A stretch of 64,000 nucleotides of DNA from Bacillota bacterium. Its GTDB lineage: Bacteria; Bacillota; Clostridia; Lachnospirales; Lachnospiraceae. Under the pieces are notes generated by a model, which saw only the letters and a list, made by a program, of their open reading frames with translations, was not told the DNA's origin and searched no databases. The DNA is taken from the NCBI GenBank assembly GCA_023386315.1, contig JAEWJZ010000004.1, forward strand, positions 68,250-132,249, read 5' to 3'. Positions 9,230-16,588 of the stretch are shown in pieces. Numbering within the stretch: position 1 is the stretch's first letter; each line of letters starts with the position of its first letter. A program made the position numbers and the translations under genes.

Positions 9230-9240
9230 GCTTTCTTTTA

Positions 9241-10140
9241 TTAAGATTGTATCTGGAAATATGTTTCCATAATCTCCATCAGCTTTTCTTTATCCGTTTC
9301 TTTCAGTGGAACCAGAGGCAGCCTGTATTTCTCCTCACACAGTCCCAGTATGGATAACGCCGCTTTAACAGGGACGGGGTTCACATCCATAAACATGGCA
9401 TTCATGATCCGCAGCAGCTCCAGCTGCATATCTCTGCTCTTTTTTATCTGTCCTTCAAAAAACAGCTCACACATTGTATGCATCTCCTGAGGCATGATAT
9501 TTGCCAGGACTGAGATCACTCCTTTTCCCCCAAGAGACATAATCGGTACAGTCTGATCATCATTTCCTGAATACAGATCCAGACGGTCCCCGCACAGGGC
9601 CGCCACTTTTGCGATATGGGAGATATTCCCCCCTGCCTCCTTGACCGCCCTTATATTGGGGTGCTTTGAAAGCTTTAAATAGGTCTCCGGTTCAATATTA
9701 ACCCCTGTTCGCGTGGGTACGTTGTACAGGATTATGGGAATATCCACGCGGTCCGCTATGGTATTAAAATGCTCCACCAGTCCATGCTGGGATGTCTTGT
9801 TATAGTACGGTGTGACCAGCAAAAGCGCTGATGCTCCCAATGATTGTGCCTTTCTGGAAAGTCTCACGGAATTTGACGTGGAATTGCTTCCCGTTCCCAT
9901 TATTACAGGGGCCCTGTGATTTACATAATGCACCACAAATTCCAGCAGCTCAGTCTTTTCCTTCTCTTCCAGAGTTGAGGATTCTCCTGTCGTTCCGTTT
10001 ACAACAATCGCGTCTGTACCATTTTCCAGCTGAAATTTCAGCAGCCGTTCCATAGCCGTAAGATCCAAATTCCCATGTTGATCCATGGGGGTAACAATGG
10101 CTGCAGCAGAGCCTTTAAAAATCCCATCATTCATAGACAT
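9241..10140 (-). CDS. dapA: 4-hydroxy-tetrahydrodipicolinate synthase
   Basis: DapA condenses pyruvate with aspartate semialdehyde, the branch-point step to lysine, diaminopimelate and dipicolinate. The 299-residue TIM barrel has the Schiff-base lysine K167 (AVKEAGGN), the catalytic Y139 (ILYNVPTRTGV) with R144, and the Thr pair in VVNGTTGESST (T50, T51). Length is typical. It is divergent from dpaA-dpaB, whose product oxidises the DapA product to dipicolinic acid, so this copy may be tied to sporulation. A second dapA for vegetative lysine synthesis may exist elsewhere; that cannot be seen here. Confidence 0.95.
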   Translation of the reverse strand: MSMNDGIFKGSAAAIVTPMDQHGNLDLTAMERLLKFQLENGTDAIVVNGTTGESSTLEEKEKTELLEFVVHYVNHRAPVIMGTGSNSTSNSVRLSRKAQSLGASALLLVTPYYNKTSQHGLVEHFNTIADRVDIPIILYNVPTRTGVNIEPETYLKLSKHPNIRAVKEAGGNISHIAKVAALCGDRLDLYSGNDDQTVPIMSLGGKGVISVLANIMPQEMHTMCELFFEGQIKKSRDMQLELLRIMNAMFMDVNPVPVKAALSILGLCEEKYRLPLVPLKETDKEKLMEIMETYFQIQS

Positions 10141-10253
10141 TCATTCCTAAAAAATAGGTTCATACTAACAAAAATATGACAAACATTCCCGGTTGGTACC
10201 ATACACAAATCATTTTTTTTATCATATAAACCAGTATAAGGAGTGATGACCGT

Positions 10254-11096
10254 ATGCATAAATTTCTTCTATTAGGCGGCGACTCAAGACAGCTTTATTT
10301 AAGCCGCATTTTAACTGAAAACGGCTTTTTTAATGTTCTTCATTCTGACGGAGATGATCCGGACTTCTCACTGAAGGAAGCCATGGAAAGCTGCAATATT
10401 ATTCTCTGTCCCATACCGTTCACCAAGGATAAAATCAGTCTGTTTTCTGACCATGAAATGAACGACCTTGGAATTGGCAATCTCTTAAGCCATCTTACCT
10501 CCAGCCATATCCTGTTTGGAGGCAGCATTCCGGCATACGTGAAAGATTATGCCAGAAAAAATGAAATTAGCTGCTTCGACTATATGGATATGGAAGATGT
10601 CACCATAAAAAACACCATTGCAACTGCAGAAGGCGCTGTCGCGGAGGCCATCCGGTTAAGCCCCATCTGTCTCCACCAGAGCAAATGCCTGATTACCGGA
10701 TTCGGAAGATGTGCCAAAACCCTGGCACTTAAGCTAAAAGGCCTTGACCTTACGATCACCATCGCGGGAAGAAGAGCAAACCAGCTGGCCCTTGCTTCAG
10801 CCATGGGTTTTCAGACTGTTTTACTAAGTGATTTAAAAAAAGAAATAGGCAGCTATGACTATATCTTCAACACCATACCAGCACTGATCATTGATGAGGA
10901 GCTTGTCTCCCTGGCAGCACGGCAGGCAGTCATGATTGATATTGCCTCTGCCCCCGGCGGTGTGGATTTTGAAGCCTGCAGACAGCAGGGAATCCGTGCA
11001 AAGCTCTGCCTTGGCCTCCCTGGAATCTATGCTCCCGAAACCTCAGCGAAAATTCTGTATGAAGCGATTCTCACCTGTTTATCTCAAACTGTTTAG
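10254..11096 (+). CDS. dpaA: Dipicolinate synthase subunit A
   Basis: Together with DpaB this makes dipicolinic acid in the mother cell, which is then loaded into the forespore for heat resistance (B. subtilis SpoVFA). The 280-residue protein has an N-terminal domain starting KFLLLGGDSRQLYLSRIL and a C-terminal Rossmann domain with CLITGFGRCAKTLALKL (145-161). The ending IYAPETSAKILYEAI is the family's substrate-end motif. Start: ATG at 10254 with AAGGAG 10 bases upstream. dpaB follows after 15 bases. The short upstream region carries a CATA-type element (about 10223) compatible with a late sporulation sigma factor, but the match is weak. Confidence 0.95.
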   Translation: MHKFLLLGGDSRQLYLSRILTENGFFNVLHSDGDDPDFSLKEAMESCNIILCPIPFTKDKISLFSDHEMNDLGIGNLLSHLTSSHILFGGSIPAYVKDYARKNEISCFDYMDMEDVTIKNTIATAEGAVAEAIRLSPICLHQSKCLITGFGRCAKTLALKLKGLDLTITIAGRRANQLALASAMGFQTVLLSDLKKEIGSYDYIFNTIPALIIDEELVSLAARQAVMIDIASAPGGVDFEACRQQGIRAKLCLGLPGIYAPETSAKILYEAILTCLSQTV

Positions 11097-11111
11097 GCAA
11101 AGGAGTGCAAT

Positions 11112-11690
11112 ATGAAACTGGAAGGAAAGAAAGTAGGCCTGGCAATTACCGGGTCCTTTTGTACTTTTGACAAAATAGAAGAAGAAATCAAAGTTCTCGC
11201 GGATCAGGGAGCAGACATCTATCCCATTTTTTCTTCCAATGTCCAGACTACAGATTCCCGGTTTGGCAGCACGAAAGAATATATGGACCGGATTACTAAA
11301 ATAGCCGGCAACAAGCCTATACTCCGGCTGGAGGAAGCCGAACCCATTGGCCCCAAAGGATATTTAGATATCCTTCTTATCGCTCCCTGCACCGGCAATA
11401 CACTGGCAAAGCTGGCAAACGGAATCACCGACTCACCGGTTCTCATGGCTGCAAAAGCACATTTAAGAAATGAAAAACCCCTGGTAATCTCCCTTTCCAC
11501 CAATGATGCACTTGGAATGAATTTTAAAAATATTGGTATTCTTTACAATGTAAAAAATATCTATTTTGTACCCTTCGGTCAGGATAATCCTGTAAAGAAA
11601 CCGAATTCCATGATTGCCCACACGGAACTGATCTGTAAAACTCTGGAATATGCGTTAGAGGGAAGGCAGATACAGCCGGTAATTATCTAA
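11112..11690 (+). CDS. dpaB: Dipicolinate synthase subunit B
   Basis: This is the flavoprotein-fold partner of DpaA (SpoVFB in B. subtilis). The 192-residue protein starts KKVGLAITGSFCTFDKI, with a flavin-binding-like Rossmann start, and contains LLIAPCTGNTLAKLANGITDSPVLMA (residues about 88-113), typical of the phosphopantothenoylcysteine decarboxylase-like fold. Start ATG at 11112 has AAAGGAG upstream. It directly follows dpaA in a two-gene operon. The family is confined to spore formers, so this pair is good evidence that the organism sporulates. Confidence 0.95.
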   Translation: MKLEGKKVGLAITGSFCTFDKIEEEIKVLADQGADIYPIFSSNVQTTDSRFGSTKEYMDRITKIAGNKPILRLEEAEPIGPKGYLDILLIAPCTGNTLAKLANGITDSPVLMAAKAHLRNEKPLVISLSTNDALGMNFKNIGILYNVKNIYFVPFGQDNPVKKPNSMIAHTELICKTLEYALEGRQIQPVII

Positions 11691-11761
11691 GAAACACAAT
11701 CTATACAATATGCCTTATTATGGGGTAAACAGTACCCACTGACAAGGACAAAAAACACAAG

Positions 11762-11826
11762 TAAACTGTACCCTGATAGTAAAACGCAGAAAAAGAAGCT
11801 GTGTTAAACTGTCAGGGTACAATTTA
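11762..11826. repeat. Inverted repeat with GTACCC ends, possible mobile-element remnant
   Basis: A 19-base arm at 11762-11780 (TAAACTGTACCCTGATAGT) is matched in inverse by 11808-11826 with two mismatches, around a 27-base spacer. A third, partial copy of the outer motif (TAAACAGTACCC) lies at 11726-11737. The 280-base gap between dpaB and the two-component system holds no gene. The arrangement looks like the ends of a small insertion element or a deletion scar, but no transposase is present. Confidence 0.45.
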
Positions 11827-11906
11827 TGGCGTGACACTAATCCATCTTCTCCTTTCATTTCTATATCTAGAAAAATCAAATCAAATTTATATCATATTTA
11901 AATCTC

Positions 11907-11935
11907 TTGAATTTATTTGTTTCTGCGTTTACACT
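11907..11935 (+). promoter_or_regulatory. Probable promoter of the lan two-component operon
   Basis: TTGAAT (11907-11912) and TACACT (11930-11935) are separated by exactly 17 bases, 35 bases upstream of the response regulator start. This is a plausible sigma-A promoter. Confidence 0.5.
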
Positions 11936-11970
11936 AAAAATAGAAAACTATTAGATTAGGGGGACCAGAA

Positions 11971-12666
11971 TTGAACTATAAAATTTTAGTAATTGATGAT
12001 GATAAAGAATTGTGTTCTTTAATCAAGCAGAGTGTCGCAAAAGAAGAAATAATTGCTGATTACTGCTACTCCGGCATGGACGGATTGGCTATTCTTGAAA
12101 AAAAGGAGTATCACCTTATTATCCTGGATGTAATGATACCTGGACTGGATGGATTTCAGATTCTTGAGAAAATACGGCACAAAAGCAGTATTCCAATTCT
12201 CATGCTAACGTCAAAAAACGACAGCGCATCAAAAATCTTCGGCCTCCGCTCCGGGGCTGATGACTATTTGACAAAGCCATTTAATATGGAAGAACTAATT
12301 GCCCGGATAATTTCTCTGATCCGCAGATACACCCGTTTTAATGTGACGGGCGACGTATCGCAGCCGCTTACTTACAAAGGTTTGATCATTGATTTTGATA
12401 ACCGAAGTGTTACTACAAAAAACGGCACTTTTGAATTGCCTCCAAAAGAGTTTGATATTTTACTTTTCTGTGCAAAAAACCAAGGGAAAATATTAACTAA
12501 ACAGCAGATATACGAAGAGGTCTGGGGTGAGGATTATGTATACGATGACAGCAATATTATGGCTATTATCAGCCGTCTTCGAAAAAAAATAGAACCAGAC
12601 TCAGGATCGCCGATGTATATTCAAACGGTAAAAGGTATCGGTTACCGATTTAATAAGGAGGTATAA
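11971..12666 (+). CDS. OmpR-family response regulator of the lanthipeptide cluster
   Basis: This is the DNA-binding half of a two-component pair (LanR-type). The 231 residues have a receiver domain with acidic pocket D10-D11, phosphorylated D53 (LIILDVMIPGLDGF), T80 and K102 (DDYLTKPFN). A winged-helix domain (about 130-231) contains EVWGEDYVYDDSNIMAIISR and ends VKGIGYRF. The start is TTG at 11971 with GGGGGA upstream. It overlaps nothing and is followed 2 bases later by its kinase. The context, a kinase then an immunity-type ABC exporter, resembles NisR/SpaR and bacitracin-type sensors. The iterons at 13611 are the best candidate target. Confidence 0.93.
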   Translation: MNYKILVIDDDKELCSLIKQSVAKEEIIADYCYSGMDGLAILEKKEYHLIILDVMIPGLDGFQILEKIRHKSSIPILMLTSKNDSASKIFGLRSGADDYLTKPFNMEELIARIISLIRRYTRFNVTGDVSQPLTYKGLIIDFDNRSVTTKNGTFELPPKEFDILLFCAKNQGKILTKQQIYEEVWGEDYVYDDSNIMAIISRLRKKIEPDSGSPMYIQTVKGIGYRFNKEV

Positions 12667-12668
12667 AG

Positions 12669-13592
12669 TTGACACTGACATATATTTTAGGTTTGCTTCT
12701 ATGCATGTCACTTTTTCTTGGTGGAATTTGTTTTGCAAAATTAATCAGTATCAGGCAAGAGTTGCAGGAAATGGCAGAGGCTTTATCAGATATTGGATCG
12801 GGTAATGGCAATCGAAAAATTCTGGCTGCCAGCAATGAGCTGACTGCAGAACTCTCCTATAAACTAAATGAAATTGTTTATAGTTACGAAGAACAAATTT
12901 ATCAGTTCAGATTAGCAGACGAAGCTAACCGCCAGCTTATGACCAGCCTTTCTCATGATGTAAGAACACCGCTGACTACTCTGATCGGATATTTAGACGC
13001 AATACACAGGGGTATAGCCTCTCCGGAAGATCATGAAAGCTATATTGAAACAGCAAGATTAAAGGCTCATGATCTAAAAAATTATATTGATATATTATTT
13101 GACTGGTTTAAATTGAATTCCAGCGAATTTACTTTATCTCTGGAGCAAATTGAACTTGCTGAGCTGACACGTAATATTTTGAAAAACTGGGTTCCTATTT
13201 TTGAAGAAAAACATATTCATTTTGAAATTAAAATCCCGGAAAAACCTTTTCTTATAATTGTAGATCCTGACTGTTATGAACGAATTATAAACAATCTTAT
13301 TCAAAACGTTATCAGCCACAGTCAAGCTTCTGAAATAACAATACAGATGGAAAAAGAAGATACCAATATCGTAATTCGGGTAAAAGACAATGGAATCGGG
13401 ATTGATGCTGCTGATCTACAGCATATCTTTGAACGACTGTACAAATGTGATAAAGGACGTTCTGATAAGGGCAGTGGGTTAGGTTTGTCAATCGTCAGGC
13501 AGCTGGTAGAAAAAATGAATGGTATGATTGATGCAGAGAGTGAACCAAATCGTTATACTATTTTTATGATCCGTTTTCACACAGAAATTTAA
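12669..13592 (+). CDS. Sensor histidine kinase of the lanthipeptide cluster
   Basis: This is a membrane sensor kinase of the HisKA/HATPase type (LanK-like). In its 307 residues one clear membrane helix (about 3-22) is followed directly by a coiled region. There is no extracellular sensor domain. The phosphorylated H96 lies in SLSHDVRTPLTTL, and the ATPase has N-box NNLIQNVISHS, G1 DNGIGI and G2 GSGLGLSIVR. With so little outside the cell it probably senses within the membrane or through the partner ABC transporter. Start is TTG at 12669 after AAGGAGG. It is cotranscribed with the response regulator. Confidence 0.92.
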   Translation: MTLTYILGLLLCMSLFLGGICFAKLISIRQELQEMAEALSDIGSGNGNRKILAASNELTAELSYKLNEIVYSYEEQIYQFRLADEANRQLMTSLSHDVRTPLTTLIGYLDAIHRGIASPEDHESYIETARLKAHDLKNYIDILFDWFKLNSSEFTLSLEQIELAELTRNILKNWVPIFEEKHIHFEIKIPEKPFLIIVDPDCYERIINNLIQNVISHSQASEITIQMEKEDTNIVIRVKDNGIGIDAADLQHIFERLYKCDKGRSDKGSGLGLSIVRQLVEKMNGMIDAESEPNRYTIFMIRFHTEI

Positions 13593-13610
13593 AGGCATAT
13601 AAACCAAATA

Positions 13611-13666
13611 CAAGGATCTTGCAAGGTTGGGGCAAGGTTAATGCAAGGTTGGGGTGTTAGTATAAT
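13611..13666 (+). promoter_or_regulatory. Four 11-bp iterons overlapping the promoter of the immunity ABC operon
   Basis: CAAGG recurs at 13611, 13622, 13633 and 13644, exactly 11 bases apart; the last three read CAAGGTTGGGG, CAAGGTTAATG, CAAGGTTGGGG. A perfect -10 TATAAT follows at 13661-13666. The expected -35 position (13638-13643) falls inside the array and has no consensus hexamer. Tandem sites on one DNA face, replacing the -35, are typical of an OmpR-type activator, most simply the response regulator encoded at 11971. Confidence 0.75.
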
Positions 13667-13692
13667 CTCAATAAGAAAAGGAGGTTTCCGGT

Positions 13693-14616
13693 TTGAATGA
13701 ATTAATTATTGAAACAAAAAATCTTTCTAAACATTATGGAGAGCAGAAAAGTGTTGATAACCTGAATATCCACGTAAAACAGGGGCGAATCTACGGTTTG
13801 CTTGGCAGAAATGGGGCTGGTAAAACAACAACCATGAAAATGCTCTTGAAGTTATCAAGCCCTACTTCTGGAGAAATCCGGTTATTTGGTGAAAACATAC
13901 ATGGTAATGAAAGAAAAATATTACCACGTATCGGAAGTATAATAGAAGCACCCGGATTTTATCCAAATTTGACAGGAACGGAAAATTTAAAAATTTTTGC
14001 GCTTCTTAGAGGAGTCTCAAAACGCAATGCAATTGAAAGCGCTTTAGAAGTTGTGGGATTACCATATAATGATAAGAAATTATTTTCTCAATATTCACTT
14101 GGTATGAAACAGCGCCTGGCCATTGCTCTCGCTATAATGCATGATCCGGAGCTGCTGATTTTAGACGAACCCATCAATGGGCTTGATCCCATCGGAATCG
14201 CTGAGGTGCGCTCCTTTATCCGCGAACTATGCGAAGTAAAAAAGAAAACAATATTAATATCAAGCCATATTCTTTCTGAAATAGCTTTACTTGCTGATGA
14301 TATTGGAATTATCGATCACGGTATTCTGCTGGAAGAACAAAGTCTTTCTGAATTAGAAGAAAAAAACAGCAAATATATTCACTTTGTAGTATCTGATACC
14401 GCTCAGGCTGCCAGAATCCTTGAAAGAGATTTTAAAACAGTAAACTTTATTGTAGGAGGGAACCACAGCATTCGTTTATACGATGATAATCTATCTGTCT
14501 CCTTATTAAACCGAACTTTTATAGAAAATGGATTAGAGGTCTCAGAAGCGCATACATGTGAAGATACTTTGGAAGATTACTTTAAACATATAACGGGAGG
14601 TGAAGGAATTGCATAA
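13693..14616 (+). CDS. Lantibiotic immunity-type ABC transporter, ATP-binding protein (LanF-like)
   Basis: This is the ATPase of a self-protection exporter of the LanFEG/BcrA group, which removes the lantibiotic from the membrane. The 307 residues show Walker A GRNGAGKTT (38-46), signature YSLGMKQRLAIALA, and Walker B LLILDEPINGLD; YSLGMKQRL is characteristic of this group. Start is TTG at 13693, 8 bases after AGGAGG. It is the first gene of a four-gene unit and its 3' end overlaps the next start. The iteron-controlled promoter lies directly upstream. BcrA-type bacitracin exporters look alike, but the neighbouring lanM and lanT favour lantibiotic immunity. Confidence 0.9.
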   Translation: MNELIIETKNLSKHYGEQKSVDNLNIHVKQGRIYGLLGRNGAGKTTTMKMLLKLSSPTSGEIRLFGENIHGNERKILPRIGSIIEAPGFYPNLTGTENLKIFALLRGVSKRNAIESALEVVGLPYNDKKLFSQYSLGMKQRLAIALAIMHDPELLILDEPINGLDPIGIAEVRSFIRELCEVKKKTILISSHILSEIALLADDIGIIDHGILLEEQSLSELEEKNSKYIHFVVSDTAQAARILERDFKTVNFIVGGNHSIRLYDDNLSVSLLNRTFIENGLEVSEAHTCEDTLEDYFKHITGGEGIA

Positions 14617-15382
14617 TCTTCTTTATGCAGAGTTTATAAAATTTAAAAGAAGAAAAATTTTTTCATTTGGAATACTGGCAGCATTAATTTTTCCTGTTTT
14701 TAATTCTGCCCTGTTATCTGAATCTAATTTTGCAAGCATCCAATCCGGAGTAAGGGAAGACAATGCTTTTTTACTTTTAATGCCTATGCTCATCATTCTG
14801 GCATCAAATCTTTTTTTTGTAGAACAGGATAATAACACTCTTAAAAATCTACTTTGTATTCCTATTCCACCCAAGAAAATAGTGCTCGCAAAACTGCTGG
14901 TCTTATTGTTTTTTTCAATCACATTCCAAATTACCGGTTTTGTTATCAGTACCGTAATTGCCATCATTCAGAATATACCGGTTATTCAGCCTTTTTTTCA
15001 ATTTTTTCTAACTGCATCCACCGGCGTATTGATATGGGCTGCGGCTCTCCCATGCATTGTTCTGGTTGTTTGGTTTAATAAAAGCTATTTACTCTCTATT
15101 ATCATAGTTTTCTTTTACACGCTTATAAACTATGTAATGCATTTCAGCGATGCAATTATGATGCAACCTATTGGATTACATGCTGGTACATTAATGCCTG
15201 TCCCAATGATATTTAGATGGCTATATCAGTTTTATACTCCAGTTGGAGATATACAAACTGCTTTTTACCACCGCTTTAGTCAGTATTTTGCTTCTACACC
15301 TATTTGCTTTTTTGTACTTCTGCTGGAGGCCTTTGTATGTATTTATATAATGTTCTGGATTTACAACAGCAGGGAAAATTAA
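14609..15382 (+). CDS. Immunity-type ABC transporter permease (LanE-like)
   Basis: This is one of two permease subunits of the exporter. I take TTG at 14609 as the start because GGGAGG (14595-14600) lies 8 bases upstream; a GTG at 14600 overlaps that site. This gives 257 residues with six predicted membrane helices, beginning LHNLLYAEFIKFKRRKIFS. The EFIKFKR motif near the N-terminus is typical of LanE/LanG and ABC2-type permeases. The start overlaps the end of the ATPase gene by 8 bases, implying translational coupling. It is similar in architecture but not closely identical to the next permease. Confidence 0.85.
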   Translation: MHNLLYAEFIKFKRRKIFSFGILAALIFPVFNSALLSESNFASIQSGVREDNAFLLLMPMLIILASNLFFVEQDNNTLKNLLCIPIPPKKIVLAKLLVLLFFSITFQITGFVISTVIAIIQNIPVIQPFFQFFLTASTGVLIWAAALPCIVLVVWFNKSYLLSIIIVFFYTLINYVMHFSDAIMMQPIGLHAGTLMPVPMIFRWLYQFYTPVGDIQTAFYHRFSQYFASTPICFFVLLLEAFVCIYIMFWIYNSREN

Positions 15383-15397
15383 GAAAGGAGCTTCTTC

Positions 15398-16204
15398 ATG
15401 ATCTGCATTATAAAAACAGAGTTCATAAAATTGAAACGCTTTCATATTCTGCTTATTGGTATGATTGGAATGACTTTTCCAGCTATTCTATCAGTTTTTA
15501 CGCAAACTGTCTCTACTCCCGAAGCGCAGATACAAAATTTTAACATCTCAGCCATGTTAGATAATACCATCTGGAACAATGCAACTATTTTCATGCCTGT
15601 CACCTTTACACTGATTGGGGGTTACTTAATTAACCGTGAATATACAGATGATACACTTAAAAATATTTTTACAATTCCTATCAGTTTTCAAAATCTTATT
15701 ATGGGAAAGCTGATTACTATGGGTATATTAAGTGTGCTGTTTGGTTTTTATAGTTTTTTAGTAACTATTATCGTGGGATTAGTGACTGGTATAACAGGAT
15801 TCAGCGCAGTTGTTTTGTTGAAAGGTTTTTTGCAGATGCCTGGTATGGCTCTCTGCACATTTATTTCAGTTCTTCCCATTATTACATTCACAAGCCGAAA
15901 ACGTGATGCCTTTATGGGCGGTGTTATTATATCTTTTCTATTTGGATATAGTTCTATGTTTATAAAAAACGTTACTCTTCGCAGTTTATACCCCATATTA
16001 TCTGGTCTAACTGTTATACAGTTTGATACAAGAATATACATGAACACCACTGAACCCGCTAATCTTTTTATGTCTATTTTAACTTTGGCTGCCGTACTTC
16101 TGCTTACAAGCGAAATTATTTTATTATCTGGCCCACCCCAAAAAACAATAAAAAGCAAAAAAAACACTATGTTTCTACGACAAGGTCAAAAAAGAGAGAG
16201 CTGA
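15398..16204 (+). CDS. Immunity-type ABC transporter permease (LanG-like)
   Basis: This is the second permease of the exporter, 268 residues with about six membrane helices. It begins MICIIKTEFIKLKRFHILLI, with the same TEFIKLKR start motif as its partner, and includes NREYTDDTLKNIFTIPIS, a cytoplasmic segment common to these permeases. ATG at 15398 has AAAGGAG upstream, 15 bases after the previous stop. Two different permeases with one ATPase is the classic LanFEG layout. Confidence 0.87.
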   Translation: MICIIKTEFIKLKRFHILLIGMIGMTFPAILSVFTQTVSTPEAQIQNFNISAMLDNTIWNNATIFMPVTFTLIGGYLINREYTDDTLKNIFTIPISFQNLIMGKLITMGILSVLFGFYSFLVTIIVGLVTGITGFSAVVLLKGFLQMPGMALCTFISVLPIITFTSRKRDAFMGGVIISFLFGYSSMFIKNVTLRSLYPILSGLTVIQFDTRIYMNTTEPANLFMSILTLAAVLLLTSEIILLSGPPQKTIKSKKNTMFLRQGQKRES

Positions 16205-16241
16205 TATAGGCCCATAATTAATAATAAGGAGAGTTTTAATT

Positions 16242-16508
16242 ATGAAAGAAAAATTATTGAGCACAATTGCAGTGATTACTATTTTAATTCCTTTCACAGT
16301 CATTTTACTTTGGAACGCTAATAACCCTAATGCAACCGCCATTTTAATTGGATATTGCATTTTTTCCACAATCAGCTTCTTTTATACCCTTTTTCTATTT
16401 GCTGTAAAGCGATTCAGGAATACTAATATAAAGGTCGCGCTAGGTGTTAACAGCCTATATCTCTTATGTATTTTGTCATTTGTAGTATTACCTCATCTTA
16501 TGAATTAG
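16242..16508 (+). CDS. Small membrane protein at the end of the immunity operon
   Basis: I do not recognise the family. The 88-residue product has three predicted membrane helices (about 5-24, 30-54 and 64-85), separated by short loops (WNANNPNA and KRFRNTNIK), and little else. ATG at 16242 follows AAGGAG. It lies 37 bases after the second permease and before the shared terminator, so it is probably cotranscribed with the exporter. Its position matches that of LanI/LanH accessory immunity proteins in other clusters. That role is an inference from location only, as it has no lipoprotein signal. Confidence 0.65.
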   Translation: MKEKLLSTIAVITILIPFTVILLWNANNPNATAILIGYCIFSTISFFYTLFLFAVKRFRNTNIKVALGVNSLYLLCILSFVVLPHLMN

Positions 16509-16512
16509 CAAA

Positions 16513-16561
16513 TTAATACCCTCATATAGGATTGAAATAGCGTCCTATATGAGGGTATTAA
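16513..16561. terminator. Shared bidirectional terminator of the two lanthipeptide half-operons
   Basis: A perfect 19-bp stem (TTAATACCCTCATATAGGA at 16513-16531 and its exact complement at 16543-16561) with an 11-base loop lies between convergent genes. It is flanked by A/T runs on both sides and should stop transcription from both directions. Confidence 0.88.
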
Positions 16562-16588
16562 ACTACTAAATATAATTCCCGACCAATC

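Noticed and set aside
10141..10253. Lysine riboswitch upstream of dapA
   Set aside because: The 113-base gap is too short and lacks the conserved helices.
14600..14608. GTG start for the first permease
   Set aside because: The GTG overlaps the ribosome site itself; the TTG nine bases later has correct spacing.
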